Part shown: one piece after another, positions 45,558 to 55,079 of the stretch
Layout of the letters: each line of letters starts with the position of its first letter
How positions within the stretch are numbered: the stretch's first letter is position 1
Assembly: GCA_002783205.1 (NCBI GenBank)
Contig: PFEY01000094.1
Location: 34,370 to 98,369 of the forward strand
Origin: Rhodobacteraceae bacterium CG17_big_fil_post_rev_8_21_14_2_50_63_15
Lineage (GTDB): Bacteria; Pseudomonadota; Alphaproteobacteria; Rhodobacterales; Rhodobacteraceae
Direction of reading: 5' to 3'
Length of the DNA stretch: 64,000 nucleotides
Position numbers and translations under genes: made by a program
The notes under the pieces: model-generated
Databases searched by the model: none
Seen by the model: only the letters and a program-made list of their open reading frames with translations
Told to the model about the DNA's origin: nothing

Positions 45558-45595
45558 GGCCCTCCGTCCTGTGCAGCCCTGCGGCACGGAGGGCC
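45558..45595 (-). other. Stem-loop between TetR gene and hypothetical gene
   Basis: Perfect 10-bp arms GGCCCTCCGT and ACGGAGGGCC with an inner GCAG-CTGC stem. On the minus strand it lies after the TetR stop and 6 bp before the start of the hypothetical gene, so it could attenuate its translation or terminate the TetR transcript. Confidence 0.45.
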
Positions 45596-45647
45596 TCAAG
45601 TCAAGCGGGACAAGGACACGCCGGGAGACGGCTGACCCGCACCAACC

Positions 45648-46229
45648 TTAGCCCAGCAACATCCGCCCCAGCGCCGCAATCGCGGTGGGGGCCTCCTGCG
45701 GCGACGCGCCCGAGCGAATGAGCACGCGCAGGCTGATGTAGAGACCCAATAACGCCTGTGCCGTCGGCGCGGCGTCGATGTCGCTGCGGATCGTGCCGAC
45801 CCTCTGGCCTTCCTTAACGCGCTCGCGAAAGAACAGTTCGACATGGCCGAGTCCGTCCTGCACGACATCGCGGATCTCGGCGTCGTGCGGCGCGTTCTCG
45901 ATAGCGGTGTTCACCAGAAAACAGCCGCCCGGACGGCCTGCATCCGGTGCCATGCGCACGGCATCGAACACCGCGATAATCGCCTCACGCGCGGGCAGGT
46001 CGTGCGCCAGCCTGTCGAGAAAGGCGCGCTTGTCGTTGTCGCTGTAGTGACGAAGGCAGGCCATGAAAACACCGCGCTTGTCCTTGAACGCGCCATAGAG
46101 GCGGGCGCGGTTGAGGCCGGTTGCCGCGATCAGGTCGTTGATTGACGTAGATTTGTAACCGTGCGCCCAGAACGCCAGAGTGGCGTTTTCCAGCACGAGG
46201 TTCGAATCGGATATGCGTGATTGTCCCAT
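45648..46229 (-). CDS. TetR-family transcriptional regulator
   Basis: A 193-residue repressor. The N-terminal helix-turn-helix spans about 10-55 (VLENATLAFWAHGYKSTSIN, DLIAATGLNRARLYGAFKDK). The C-terminal ligand domain contains GRPGGCFLVNTAIENAPHD, typical of the TetR_C subgroup that regulates reactive-electrophile or oxidoreductase genes. No divergent target gene is adjacent; the upstream gene is dapD on the same strand. A TTTACTC-GAGTAAA dyad lies just upstream. Confidence 0.92.
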   Translation of the reverse strand: MGQSRISDSNLVLENATLAFWAHGYKSTSINDLIAATGLNRARLYGAFKDKRGVFMACLRHYSDNDKRAFLDRLAHDLPAREAIIAVFDAVRMAPDAGRPGGCFLVNTAIENAPHDAEIRDVVQDGLGHVELFFRERVKEGQRVGTIRSDIDAAPTAQALLGLYISLRVLIRSGASPQEAPTAIAALGRMLLG

Positions 46230-46231
46230 GA

Positions 46232-46268
46232 TTTACTCTTTAACTCTTTTGAACGCTTTGTGAGTAAA
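46232..46268. promoter_or_regulatory. Inverted repeat upstream of the TetR gene
   Basis: TTTACTC (46232-46238) and GAGTAAA (46262-46268) are perfect complements 23 bp apart, in an AT-rich stretch just before the TetR start. Possible autoregulatory operator. Confidence 0.4.
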
Positions 46269-46329
46269 GACAGCATAAAATTCGCGGCCTGCGCGAAGAT
46301 GGACCGGACGCTCGCGCGGCCTGCGAGGA

Positions 46330-47157
46330 TCAATCCCGCAACAGATCGTTGATCGCTGTCTTGGAGCGGGTCTGTTCGTCCACCCGCTTGACGATCACCG
46401 CGCAATAGAGGCTGACATTGTTCTTGGAGGGCAGCGAGCCTGCCACCACGACCGAATAGGGCGGCACTTCGCCATACATGACCTCGCCCGTCTCGCGATC
46501 GACGATCTTGGTGGATTTGCCGATGAAAACGCCCATCCCCAGCACCGAGCCCTCGCGCACGATGCAGCCCTCGACCACCTCGGAGCGCGCCCCGATGAAG
46601 CAGTTGTCCTCGATGATCGTCGGGCCGGCCTGCATCGGTTCCAGCACGCCGCCGATACCGACGCCGCCCGAGAGATGCACGTTCCGGCCGATCTGCGCGC
46701 AGCTACCCACCGTGGCCCAGGTATCGACCATGGTGCCACTGTCGACATAGGCGCCGAGGTTGACGAAGGAGGGCATCAGCACGACACCGGGCGCGATATA
46801 GGCGGATTTGCGCACCACGCAGTTGGGCACGGCGCGGAACCCGACGGCGCGCCATTCGGTCTCGCCCCAGCCCCTGAACTTGCTGTCAACCTTGTCCCAC
46901 CAGCCGCCATTTTGTGCGCCACCCGGATGGATCTCCATGTCCTTGATCCGAAAGCCGAGAAGCACCGCCTTTTTGGCCCATTGGTTGACATGCCATTGCC
47001 CATCCGCCTGACGTTCGGCCACTCGCAGCGTGCCGCTGTCCAAGGCGTTCAGGGTGTCCTCGATCGCCTCGCGGGTCTCGCCGCCGGTCGTCGGAGTGAT
47101 GGTGTCGCGCGCCTCCCATGCGCTATTGATGGCGGTTTCAAGAGCGGCATTTGACAT
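46330..47157 (-). CDS. dapD: 2,3,4,5-tetrahydropyridine-2,6-dicarboxylate N-succinyltransferase
   Basis: A 275-residue left-handed beta-helix acyltransferase of the succinylase branch of lysine/meso-DAP synthesis. Hexapeptide repeats run from [20 protein letters not shown] to about residue 235; [23 protein letters not shown] and [20 protein letters not shown] are diagnostic. It uses succinyl-CoA; the product feeds DapC and then DapE, also in this window. A predicted promoter lies 40 bp upstream. Confidence 0.97.
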   Translation of the reverse strand: MSNAALETAINSAWEARDTITPTTGGETREAIEDTLNALDSGTLRVAERQADGQWHVNQWAKKAVLLGFRIKDMEIHPGGAQNGGWWDKVDSKFRGWGETEWRAVGFRAVPNCVVRKSAYIAPGVVLMPSFVNLGAYVDSGTMVDTWATVGSCAQIGRNVHLSGGVGIGGVLEPMQAGPTIIEDNCFIGARSEVVEGCIVREGSVLGMGVFIGKSTKIVDRETGEVMYGEVPPYSVVVAGSLPSKNNVSLYCAVIVKRVDEQTRSKTAINDLLRD

Positions 47158-47196
47158 CGTCGTTTCCTTGGGCTGACTGTCTTGCGGTTGACCTCG

Positions 47197-47225
47197 CGTA
47201 TAGGCGCAAGAGAGGGTGGGATCAA
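47197..47225 (-). promoter_or_regulatory. Predicted dapD promoter
   Basis: On the minus strand TTGATC (47225-47220), a 17-bp spacer and TATACG (47202-47197) form a sigma70-like promoter 40 bp from the dapD ATG. Confidence 0.5.
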
Positions 47226-47294
47226 TGCGACCAGTTGAGTGCAAGCGCCTTTTTCCCGGATGACGCCGCGCGGACTTCGTGCTAGGGCCGGGGC

Positions 47295-49550
47295 ATGAGC
47301 CAGATGCCGAGCAAGAGCGAAATCCTGCAATGGATTTCGGATCACCCGACCCTCACCGCCAAGCGCGATATTGCCAAGGCCTTTGGCATCAAGGGGGCTG
47401 CGCGGATTGATCTCAAGCGGATCCTCAAGGAGTTGGAGGAGGACGGCCATCTCGCCAAGCGCAAGAAGACCTATCGCGACCCGGACCGCCTGCCGCCGGT
47501 CAGCGTGTTGCAGGTCTCGGGGCAGACCCGGGATGGCGAATTGCTTGCGAAACCGCTCGAATGGGGCGGCGAGGGCGTGGAACCCATCGTGCTTTTGATC
47601 CCGCGCGCCTCCGATCCGGCGATGGGTGCGGGTGATCGCATCCTGGCACGACTGCAAGAGGTCAGGGGCGAGGCACATCATTACGAGGCGCGCCTGATCC
47701 GGCGGATCGGCACCAACCCGCGCAAGGTTCTGGGGGTCTTTCGCAAGGGTGCCGAAGGCGGGCGGATCCTGCCCATCGACAAGGGCGACGGCAAGGAATG
47801 GATGGTCGCCGCCGATGCCACGGGCGGCGCGCAGGACGGCGAACTTGTGGAGGCGGAACAGGCTGGCCCCGCGGGCCGCCTGGGTCTGCCGCGCGCGAGG
47901 GTGCTGGACCGGCTGGGCGATCCCTCTGCCCCCAAGGCGGTGTCGCTCATCGCCATCCATCAGCATGGCATCCCGGATACCTTTCCCGACGAGGTGATCG
48001 CCGAAGCCGATACGATGACGCCGGCGGGCCTCAAGGGCCGAAAGGATCTGCGCGATCTGCCGCTGATCACCATCGACCCCCAGGATGCGCGCGACCATGA
48101 CGATGCGGTCTGGGCCCATGCCGATGACGATCCAGGGAATCCGGACGGGCATGTGATCTGGGTGGCGATCGCCGATGTGGCGCATTATGTGCGCCCCGGC
48201 ACGGCGCTGGATCACGAGGCCCGAAAGCGCGGCAATTCGAGCTATTTCCCCGACCGCGTGGTGCCGATGCTGCCGGATCGTCTCTCGGGCGATCTGTGTT
48301 CCCTACACGAGGGCGTGCCGCGGGCCTGTATCGCGGTGCGGATGCAGATCAACGGACAGGGCGACAAGATCGGGCACCGGTTCGTTCGTGGCCTCATGCG
48401 CTCTGCCGCGTCGCTCACCTACAATCAGGTACAGGCGGCGCAGGATGGCGCGCCTGATGACACATGCGCCCCGCTTATGGACGAGGTGATCGCGCCGCTT
48501 TATGCCGCCTATGCTGCGCTCGAAGCGGCGCGTCAGCGGCGTCAGCCGCTCGATCTGGACCTGCCCGAACGCAAGGTCGTCCTGAGCGACGAGGGCAAAG
48601 TTCTGTCGGTCAGTTTTGCCGAACGATTGACGGCGCACAAGTTGATCGAGGAATGTATGGTGCTCGCCAATGTGGCCGCCGCCGAAACGCTGGTCGCGCG
48701 CAGATCAGCGCTGCTCTTCCGTGTGCATGAGGAACCTGCGCCCGAAAAGCTCGAGAGCCTGCGCGATGTGGCCGAGGCGGCCGGGTTGGTGCTGGCCAAG
48801 GGGCAGGTGCTCAAGACGGCGCATCTCAATGCGCTCCTGCATGCCGCGCAGGGCACCGATCATGCCGAGATCATCAACATGTCCACCCTGCGCGCGATGA
48901 CGCAGGCCTATTACGCGCCACAGAATTTCGGGCATTTCGGGCTTGCGCTTCAGGCCTATGCGCATTTCACCTCGCCGATTCGGCGTTACTCCGATCTGGT
49001 GGTGCACCGGGCGCTGATTTCGGTGCATGGCTGGGGCAAGGACGGCCTGAGCCATGAAGAAGAAGCAGAGCTCGAGGCCACGGCACAACATATCTCCGAC
49101 ACCGAGCGGCGCTCGATGATGGCGGAGCGTGACACCAATGACCGCTATCTGGCGGCCTTTCTCTCAGAACGGCTGGGTGATATTTTTACGGGTCGAATCA
49201 GTGGCGTAGCAAAATTCGGCGTGTTTGTCCGGCTTGATGAGACGGGGGCGGACGGGCTGATTCCGGTGCGCAGTCTGGGGCGGGAATTCTTTCACTTCGA
49301 CCGTGAGGCGGGGACGTTGATGGGGTCTGATACCGGGCTCATCCTCGGGTTGGGGCAGCGGGTGACGGTCAAAATCTCCGAGGCGGCGCCCGTCACGGGC
49401 GGCATTGCCCTCGAACTGGTGAGCCTGGAGGGTGAAACAGTGCCAAAAGGGCCGCGCGCGGCGCGCGGCGCGCCGTCCCGGCGCAAGCAGGGTGCGGCGC
49501 GCCACAAGGCCGCGGCAGTCAAGCGCAAGGTGGAGCGCAAGCGGCGCTAG
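47295..49550 (+). CDS. rnr: Ribonuclease R
   Basis: A 751-residue processive 3'-5' exoribonuclease of the RNB family that degrades structured RNA. An N-terminal helix-turn-helix-like region precedes cold-shock domains; the RNB catalytic centre is [16 protein letters not shown] with the metal-binding Asp cluster. [15 protein letters not shown] closes the RNB domain, and the S1 domain starts [19 protein letters not shown]. The C-terminus is very basic ([19 protein letters not shown]), as in RNase R. Confidence 0.97.
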   Translation: MSQMPSKSEILQWISDHPTLTAKRDIAKAFGIKGAARIDLKRILKELEEDGHLAKRKKTYRDPDRLPPVSVLQVSGQTRDGELLAKPLEWGGEGVEPIVLLIPRASDPAMGAGDRILARLQEVRGEAHHYEARLIRRIGTNPRKVLGVFRKGAEGGRILPIDKGDGKEWMVAADATGGAQDGELVEAEQAGPAGRLGLPRARVLDRLGDPSAPKAVSLIAIHQHGIPDTFPDEVIAEADTMTPAGLKGRKDLRDLPLITIDPQDARDHDDAVWAHADDDPGNPDGHVIWVAIADVAHYVRPGTALDHEARKRGNSSYFPDRVVPMLPDRLSGDLCSLHEGVPRACIAVRMQINGQGDKIGHRFVRGLMRSAASLTYNQVQAAQDGAPDDTCAPLMDEVIAPLYAAYAALEAARQRRQPLDLDLPERKVVLSDEGKVLSVSFAERLTAHKLIEECMVLANVAAAETLVARRSALLFRVHEEPAPEKLESLRDVAEAAGLVLAKGQVLKTAHLNALLHAAQGTDHAEIINMSTLRAMTQAYYAPQNFGHFGLALQAYAHFTSPIRRYSDLVVHRALISVHGWGKDGLSHEEEAELEATAQHISDTERRSMMAERDTNDRYLAAFLSERLGDIFTGRISGVAKFGVFVRLDETGADGLIPVRSLGREFFHFDREAGTLMGSDTGLILGLGQRVTVKISEAAPVTGGIALELVSLEGETVPKGPRAARGAPSRRKQGAARHKAAAVKRKVERKRR

Positions 49551-49647
49551 TCTCGGCGGCGGCGCGCCCGAGGTGACGACAACGCTTTTGCTTTGGCCGT
49601 AATCCCGCTATCCTGTGTCGAGAGCCACATCACAGAAGGGCCGGGCA

Positions 49648-50910
49648 ATGCGGGCATGTCTATCAGGACTATTGAGCGTATTCATGGGGTTGAGTACCGC
49701 GATGGCCGGCGCTGTCGAGGTATCTCCACGGCCGCAGATGCGGCCGCACAACCTTGGCGATGCGATCGTCGTGCCGGTGACAGCCGATGCCGGATTTGAC
49801 CGATGGGTTGCCGGATTTCGGGGGCGTGCGCTGAGCCAGGGGATCAGCAGACAGGTGTTTGACCGGGCGTTTCGCGGCGTCACCTTCAATCTGGAGATTG
49901 TCGCGAAAGACCGTAACCAGTCTGAATTCAAAAGGGAAATCTGGGATTATCTCGACAGTGCCACCTCGCCCGTGCGGGTGAAGAACGGACAGGAGGCGCT
50001 GCGCCGGCACCGCCGGGCGCTGGATCGGATCGAGGCGCATTACGGGGTTGAAAAGGAGATCGTGACGGCGGTCTGGGGGATGGAGAGCACCTATGGCGAG
50101 CGGTTGGGGGATCTGCCGCTCATTCAGTCTCTCGCCACCCTCGCCTATGACGGACGGCGTGGAAAGTTCTTTGAAAGTCAACTGGTTGCGGCGTTGAAGA
50201 TCCTGCAATCGGGCGATGTCATCCCGGAAAAGATGACCGGATCCTGGGCTGGGGCAATGGGGCATACGCAGTTCATTCCGACCTCCTATCTGGCCTATGC
50301 CGTTGATTTTACAGGTGATGGCAAGCGCGATATCTGGTCGGACGACCCCACGGATGCGCTGGCCTCGACCGCAGCCTATCTCAAAAGATTCGGCTGGACG
50401 AAGGGGCAACCCTGGGGCGTGGAGGTGAGATTGCCGCGCGGGTTCAGCGCCGGGGCGGCCAATCGCAACACGATGAAGATGCCGTCGCAATGGGCGGCAC
50501 AAGGGGTTGTGGGGTTAAACGGGCGCGCGGTGCCGGATCATGGGCGGGCCTCGATCCTGTTGCCGGCCGGAGTGCAGGGGCCGGCCTTCATGATCTTTGA
50601 CAATTTCGCGGTGATCGAACGCTATAACAAATCGACCGCCTATGTCCTGGGCGTGGGCCATCTGGCGGACCGGATCGGCGGCGGGCCGGAGATTCAGGCG
50701 GCTTGGCCTCGGGGATATAACCCCCTGACCTTTGAGCAGAAAATGGAGATGCAGGAACGTTTGCAGCGCAAGGGATACGGGATCGAGAAGATCGACGGCA
50801 TTATCGGGCCGAATACCGTAAAGGCGATCCGGGCGTTTCAGCAATCGGTGGGCGTGACCCCCGATGGCATCCCCTCACAGGAATTCCTGGCGCTCTTGAA
50901 ACGGTCCTGA
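49648..50910 (+). CDS. MltB-type lytic murein transglycosylase with peptidoglycan-binding domain
   Basis: A 420-residue secreted protein with a signal peptide (CLSGLLSVFMGLSTAMAGA). The SLT_2/MltB domain spans about 60-340 with the catalytic Glu in VWGMESTYGERLGDLP and the GSWAGAMGHTQFIPTSYL block. A C-terminal PG_binding_1 domain occupies the last ~60 residues (MQERLQRKGYGIEKIDGIIG, RAFQQSVGVTPDG). It cleaves glycan strands to 1,6-anhydro ends in the periplasm. An in-frame start 33 bp upstream would disrupt the signal peptide. Confidence 0.95.
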   Translation: MRACLSGLLSVFMGLSTAMAGAVEVSPRPQMRPHNLGDAIVVPVTADAGFDRWVAGFRGRALSQGISRQVFDRAFRGVTFNLEIVAKDRNQSEFKREIWDYLDSATSPVRVKNGQEALRRHRRALDRIEAHYGVEKEIVTAVWGMESTYGERLGDLPLIQSLATLAYDGRRGKFFESQLVAALKILQSGDVIPEKMTGSWAGAMGHTQFIPTSYLAYAVDFTGDGKRDIWSDDPTDALASTAAYLKRFGWTKGQPWGVEVRLPRGFSAGAANRNTMKMPSQWAAQGVVGLNGRAVPDHGRASILLPAGVQGPAFMIFDNFAVIERYNKSTAYVLGVGHLADRIGGGPEIQAAWPRGYNPLTFEQKMEMQERLQRKGYGIEKIDGIIGPNTVKAIRAFQQSVGVTPDGIPSQEFLALLKRS

Positions 50911-51017
50911 TCGGGGCACGCAAGGGTTCAGGCTGTACCGCGTGGACGCGGCTTGTGTACGGTTTCAGGGCCGCGCGCGGATCTGGCTTGGCCTGATGCG
51001 ACAGGACGCCTCCGGCG

Positions 51018-51040
51018 GGGGTATTTGAACCAAGAAGAAG
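51018..51040 (+). repeat. Copy of the GTATTT intergenic motif
   Basis: Begins GGGGTATTTGAACCAAGAAG and ends AAG, directly after a CGCC-TCC-GGCG mini-hairpin. It lies between the transglycosylase gene and the sit operon promoter, and nearly matches the copy at 34992 on the minus strand. Confidence 0.55.
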
Positions 51041-51069
51041 CAGGGATCGGGATCGGACAAGATTGAAAT

Positions 51070-51119
51070 TGAGAATTATTCGCATCTGTCTTGACTTGAT
51101 TGCGAGTCACTCTCATATT
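51070..51119 (+). promoter_or_regulatory. sit operon promoter with two Fur/Mur-like boxes
   Basis: TTGACT (51091-51096), a 17-bp spacer and CATATT (51114-51119) form a promoter. Box 1, TGAGAAT-T-ATTCGCA (51070-51084), lies just upstream of the -35, and box 2, TGCGAGT-C-ACTCTCA (51101-51115), fills the spacer. Both are 7-1-7 palindromes with 6 of 7 symmetric positions, and the four arms share TG[A/C]GA[A/G]T. This suits repression by a metal-bound Fur-family protein such as Mur. Confidence 0.7.
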
Positions 51120-51149
51120 CAGACTGAACCATACATCACAAAGAGTGCC

Positions 51150-52115
51150 ATGCCGATCACGCGCCGCGACAGTTTCCGTCTTGCCACCGGAGCCGCCCTC
51201 TGGGGGGCCGGAGGGGCGTGGGCGCAGGCGGCGCGGCTGGCGGTTGTGGCAACCACCGGGATGATCGCGGATACCGCGCGCGTGGTGGGCGGGGATCTGG
51301 TCGAGGTGCGCGCGCTGATGGGCCCCGGCATCGACCCGCATTCCTATCGGCAGACCCGCAGCGACATCGCGGCGCTGACCCGCGCCGATCTGGTGCTCTG
51401 GCACGGGCTCTATCTGGAGGCGCAGATGAAGGAGTTTCTGCTCAGGCTGGCCGAGCGGTCGCCGGTGGTGGCGGTGGGCGAGGCGGTGCCGGAGGCAAGC
51501 CGGATCCGACATGCCGCCTATGAGGGTCGGTTTGATCCGCATGTCTGGATGGTGCCGGATCTGTGGATGTCGGTGGTTGACCGGATTGCCGAGACGCTGA
51601 GCACGGCGCGACCGGACGCCGGGGAGGTCTTTACCGCGAATGCCCGCGCCTACAAGGCAGACCTCGCGCGGCTCGGGGTCTATGCGCAGGGCGTGCTGGG
51701 CAGCGTGCCCGAAGCGGCGCGCGTGCTGATCACGGCGCATGATGCGTTCAGCTATTTCGGTCGCGCCTATGGTTTCGAGGTCGAGGGGATTCAGGGGGTT
51801 TCCACGGAGAGCGAGGCCGGGCTGGCGCGGATTGGCGACCTGGTCGAGATTCTGGTGACGCGCAGTATCGGCGCGGTGTTTGTCGAGAGCACGGTCTCGG
51901 AGCGCAATGTCCGGGCGCTGATCGAGGGGGCGGCGGCGCGCGACCATGCGGTGCGGATCGGTGGCGAGCTTTTTTCGGATGCGATGGGTCTGCCCGGCAC
52001 CTATGAGGGCAGCTATCGGGGGATGATCGACCACAACGTGACGACGATCGCGCGCGCCCTGGGCGGCGTGGTGCCGGCGCGCGGGATGGATGGCCGTCTG
52101 GCGGCGGGGAGTTGA
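51150..52115 (+). CDS. sitA: Metal ABC transporter substrate-binding protein (SitA/MntC-like)
   Basis: A 321-residue cluster A-I periplasmic binding protein. The N-terminus MPITRRDSFRLATGAALWG resembles a twin-arginine signal. Metal ligand candidates are His in GIDPHSYRQT, His in DPHVWMVP, Glu in VFVESTVSE and Asp in MIDHNVTTIA, as in Mn/Zn/Fe-binding relatives. No His-rich loop typical of ZnuA is present, which favours Mn or Fe. The upstream double Fur/Mur-like promoter agrees. An in-frame ATG/TTG extension upstream would run through the promoter. Confidence 0.9.
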   Translation: MPITRRDSFRLATGAALWGAGGAWAQAARLAVVATTGMIADTARVVGGDLVEVRALMGPGIDPHSYRQTRSDIAALTRADLVLWHGLYLEAQMKEFLLRLAERSPVVAVGEAVPEASRIRHAAYEGRFDPHVWMVPDLWMSVVDRIAETLSTARPDAGEVFTANARAYKADLARLGVYAQGVLGSVPEAARVLITAHDAFSYFGRAYGFEVEGIQGVSTESEAGLARIGDLVEILVTRSIGAVFVESTVSERNVRALIEGAAARDHAVRIGGELFSDAMGLPGTYEGSYRGMIDHNVTTIARALGGVVPARGMDGRLAAGS

Positions 52116-52117
52116 GC

Positions 52118-52906
52118 ATGGCACTGGAACTGGTGGGGCGCGCGCGGATCGAGGACGCGGTCGAGAGCCCGCTGGCCATTCGCGGGCTGACCGTCTCCTA
52201 TGGCGAAAAGCCGGCGGTGTTTTCCGTTGATGTGCAGTTTCAGCGCGGTCAGATGACGGCGATCGTCGGGCCCAACGGGGCGGGGAAATCGACGCTGCTG
52301 AAGGCGGCGCTGGGGATCATCCGGCCCCTGTCGGGGCAGGTCACGAGCTATGGCCGCCCGCTCGACGAGATGCGCGCCCGCATCGCCTATGTGCCGCAGC
52401 GCGCGAGCGTGGACTGGGATTTTCCGGCCCGTGTGTGCGATGTGGTGATGATGGGGCTTTACCGGGATCTTGGCCTGCTGGGCCGGGTGCGGCCGACGCA
52501 TCGGGCGCGGGTCACGGCCTGTCTCGAACGGGTCGGCATGGCGGGATTCGCCGGGCGGCAGATCGGGCAGCTGTCGGGCGGGCAGCAGCAGCGGGTGTTT
52601 CTGGCGCGCGCGCTGGCGCAGGATGCCGATCTCTATCTGCTGGACGAGCCCTTTGCTGGGGTCGATGCGGCGACCGAAAAGGCGATCATCGATGTGTTGA
52701 AGGCGCTCAAGGCGCAGGGCCGGACGGTGGTGGCCGTGCATCACGATCTGGCCACGGTGCCTGACTATTTCGACCGGGTGTTCCTGATCAACACCACGGC
52801 GATTGCCGAAGGACCGGTGGCCGAGGTGTTTACGCCTGCCCATTTGCAGGCCGCCTATGGCGGGCGGCTGGCGCTGGCGCAAATGGGCGGCGCGGCGGCA
52901 GGGTAA
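52118..52906 (+). CDS. sitB: Metal ABC transporter ATP-binding protein
   Basis: A 262-residue ATPase. Walker A is VGPNGAGKST, the Q-loop YVPQRASVDWDFP (the VDWDFP form is typical of metal importers), signature [16 protein letters not shown], Walker B LYLLDEPFAGVD and switch His in AVHHDLATV. The start lies 2 bp after the sitA stop; the end is 4 bp before sitC. Confidence 0.95.
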   Translation: MALELVGRARIEDAVESPLAIRGLTVSYGEKPAVFSVDVQFQRGQMTAIVGPNGAGKSTLLKAALGIIRPLSGQVTSYGRPLDEMRARIAYVPQRASVDWDFPARVCDVVMMGLYRDLGLLGRVRPTHRARVTACLERVGMAGFAGRQIGQLSGGQQQRVFLARALAQDADLYLLDEPFAGVDAATEKAIIDVLKALKAQGRTVVAVHHDLATVPDYFDRVFLINTTAIAEGPVAEVFTPAHLQAAYGGRLALAQMGGAAAG

Positions 52907-52910
52907 GATC

Positions 52911-54110
52911 ATGCTCTGGCAGGCGCTGACCTTGCAACTGGGCTATAATGCCACGCTGGTGACGCTCGGCGCCGCGATGCTGGGCGTCGCGGCCGGGGCG
53001 ACCGGAACCTTTCTCTATCTCGGCAAGCGTGCGCTGGTCAGCGATGCCATCAGCCATTCCACCCTGCCCGGCGTGGTGCTGGGGTTCATGGTCATGGTCG
53101 CGCTCGGCGGCGAGGGGCGGTTTCTGCCGGGGCTGATGCTGGGATCGGCGGTCTCGGCCGGGGCGGGCCTGCTGGTCCTGACATGGCTGACCGCGCGCAC
53201 CCGGCTGACCGAGGATGCGGCGATCGGGGCGGTGCTGTCGGTCTTTTTCGGTTTGGGCATTGTGCTTTTGACCGTGGTGCAGGGAATGAGCGCCGGGCGG
53301 CAGGCGGGGCTCGAAACCTTTCTGCTGGGCGCCACGGCCGGGATGCTGCGCGAGGAAGCGGTGGTGATCGCCCTGGGTGGCGCACTGGTTCTCGGGCTGG
53401 TGATGCTCTTGCGGCGGCCGATGGTGCTGGTGGCCTTCGATCCGGGCTATGCGGCGGGGCAGGGGATGCGCCTGCGGCTGGTCGAGCTGGCGATGATGGG
53501 GCTGGCGCTGGCGATCACAGTGGTCGGCCTCAAGGTGGTGGGGCTGGTGCTGATCGTGGCATTGCTCATCATCCCGCCGGTGGCGGCGCGGTTCTGGTCC
53601 GAGCGGGTGGGCGTGGTCGTGGTCATGGCGGGGCTGATCGGCGGCAGCGCGGGCTATGCGGGGGCGGCGCTCTCGGCCACCGCCCCGGCGCTGCCGACCG
53701 GGCCGCTCATCGTGCTGGTGGCCTTTGCCCTGTTTCTGCTCTCGCTGCTGCTGGCGCCGGGGCGCGGGGTGCTGGCGGCGGGGCTGCGGCATCTGCGCTT
53801 TCAGCGGCGGGTGCATCTGCGGCAGGGATTGCTGGCGCTGGCGGGCGGGCAGCCGGTCTATGAACCGCTGACGCTGCGGCTGATGCGCCGCGCCGGGCTG
53901 GTGCGCGCCGATGGCGTGCCGACCGAGGCCGGGCGGGCGATGGCGGCGCGGGCGCGGCTGGACGAGCGGCGCTGGCAGATGCTGCGCAGCGATCCCGCCT
54001 TCGAGGCGGCGGCGGCGCGGTATGACGGTCTCACCCCGCTGGCAGAGGTGTTGACCGACGATCAGATCGCGGCGCTCGATCGCGGCCTGCGGCCGGAGGC
54101 GGCGGTGTGA
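52911..54110 (+). CDS. sitC: Metal ABC transporter permease with C-terminal DtxR-like domain
   Basis: A 399-residue protein. Residues 1-285 are an ABC-3 family permease of about eight helices (YLGKRALVSDAISHSTLPGV, LKVVGLVLIVALLIIPPVAA). Residues about 295-399 are a soluble extension not found in a basic SitC: LRLMRRAGLVRADGVPTEAG, ARARLDERRWQMLR and LTPLAEVLTDDQIAALDRGL resemble the winged-helix/dimerisation parts of DtxR/MntR regulators. It may sense metal on the cytosolic side. Stop and next start share one base (TGATG). Confidence 0.88.
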   Translation: MLWQALTLQLGYNATLVTLGAAMLGVAAGATGTFLYLGKRALVSDAISHSTLPGVVLGFMVMVALGGEGRFLPGLMLGSAVSAGAGLLVLTWLTARTRLTEDAAIGAVLSVFFGLGIVLLTVVQGMSAGRQAGLETFLLGATAGMLREEAVVIALGGALVLGLVMLLRRPMVLVAFDPGYAAGQGMRLRLVELAMMGLALAITVVGLKVVGLVLIVALLIIPPVAARFWSERVGVVVVMAGLIGGSAGYAGAALSATAPALPTGPLIVLVAFALFLLSLLLAPGRGVLAAGLRHLRFQRRVHLRQGLLALAGGQPVYEPLTLRLMRRAGLVRADGVPTEAGRAMAARARLDERRWQMLRSDPAFEAAAARYDGLTPLAEVLTDDQIAALDRGLRPEAAV

Positions 54111-55045
54111 TGGAGCAGGACTTTGTCATGCTGTCGCTGCCGCCGCTGGTGATCGGGATCTGCGCCGCGGTGGCCTGTGCGCTGCCCGGCAATTTCCTGC
54201 TGCTGCGGCGGCAGGCGCTGATCGGCGATGCGATCAGCCACGTGGTGTTGCCCGGCATCGTGGCCGCGTTCCTGCTGGCCGGAGTGGTGGCGACCGGACC
54301 GATGATGCTGGGGGCGGCGGTCGCCGCGCTGATCGCGGCGGTGCTGATCGAGGCGATCCGGCGGCTGGGGCGGATCGAGCCGGGGGCGGCGATGGGCGTG
54401 GTTTTCACCGCGATGTTCGCCGGCGGCGTGCTGCTGCTGGAGCAGAGCTCGGCCTCGGGGGTGCATCTCGACGTGCAGCACGCGCTCTATGGCAATCTTG
54501 AAAGCCTGATCTGGCTCGATGGCTGGGGCTGGGGGGCGCTGCTCGACGGCCAGGCGCTGCGCGGCTTGCCGCCGGAGTTGCTGCGCATGGCGGGGGTGAT
54601 GCTGGCGGTCGCGGCCTTTACCGCGCTGTTCTGGCGGGCCCTGGTCCTCTCGACCTTCGACGAAGGCTTTGCCCGGACCCAGGGGCTGCACACCGGCGCG
54701 CTTGGCTTTGCGCTGGTGGCGGTGGCGGCCGTGGCGGCGGTGGCGGCGTTTGATGCGGTCGGCTCGATCATCGTCATTGCGATGTTCATCTGCCCGCCCG
54801 CGGCGGCGCGGCTGATGACCAACCGGATGGGGCGGCAGGTGGCGTGGAGCCTCGGTTTCGCGGTGCTCTCGGCGGTGCTGGGCTATGTGCTGGCGGGATA
54901 TGGCCCGCTCTGGCTGGGGTATCAGAATGCGCTGAGCGCGGCGGGGATGATCGCCACGGTGTCGGGCATCATCCTGGGCTTTGCAGCGTTGCTCGGGCCG
55001 TGCCGGCATCCGGGCGGCGCGCCACGAGGGCGCGGCGCGGAGTGA
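54110..55045 (+). CDS. sitD: Metal ABC transporter permease
   Basis: A 311-residue ABC-3 family permease with about eight helices. Family blocks are LLRRQALIGDAISHVVLPGI, GVVFTAMFAGGVLLLEQ and VGSIIVIAMFICPPAAARLM. It pairs with SitC to form the membrane channel. It lacks the C-terminal extension of SitC. The start overlaps the sitC stop by one base. A GTATTT motif overlaps its own stop codon. Confidence 0.93.
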   Translation: MEQDFVMLSLPPLVIGICAAVACALPGNFLLLRRQALIGDAISHVVLPGIVAAFLLAGVVATGPMMLGAAVAALIAAVLIEAIRRLGRIEPGAAMGVVFTAMFAGGVLLLEQSSASGVHLDVQHALYGNLESLIWLDGWGWGALLDGQALRGLPPELLRMAGVMLAVAAFTALFWRALVLSTFDEGFARTQGLHTGALGFALVAVAAVAAVAAFDAVGSIIVIAMFICPPAAARLMTNRMGRQVAWSLGFAVLSAVLGYVLAGYGPLWLGYQNALSAAGMIATVSGIILGFAALLGPCRHPGGAPRGRGAE

Positions 55046-55066
55046 GTATTTTAGGAACGATGAAAG
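55044..55066 (+). repeat. Copy of the GTATTT intergenic motif
   Basis: Begins GAGTATTTTAGGAACGATGA and ends AAG; it starts inside the sitD stop codon. It is most like the arm at 2527. It could be part of the sit operon 3' end. Confidence 0.5.
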
Positions 55067-55079
55067 CGTGGCCGGTCGG

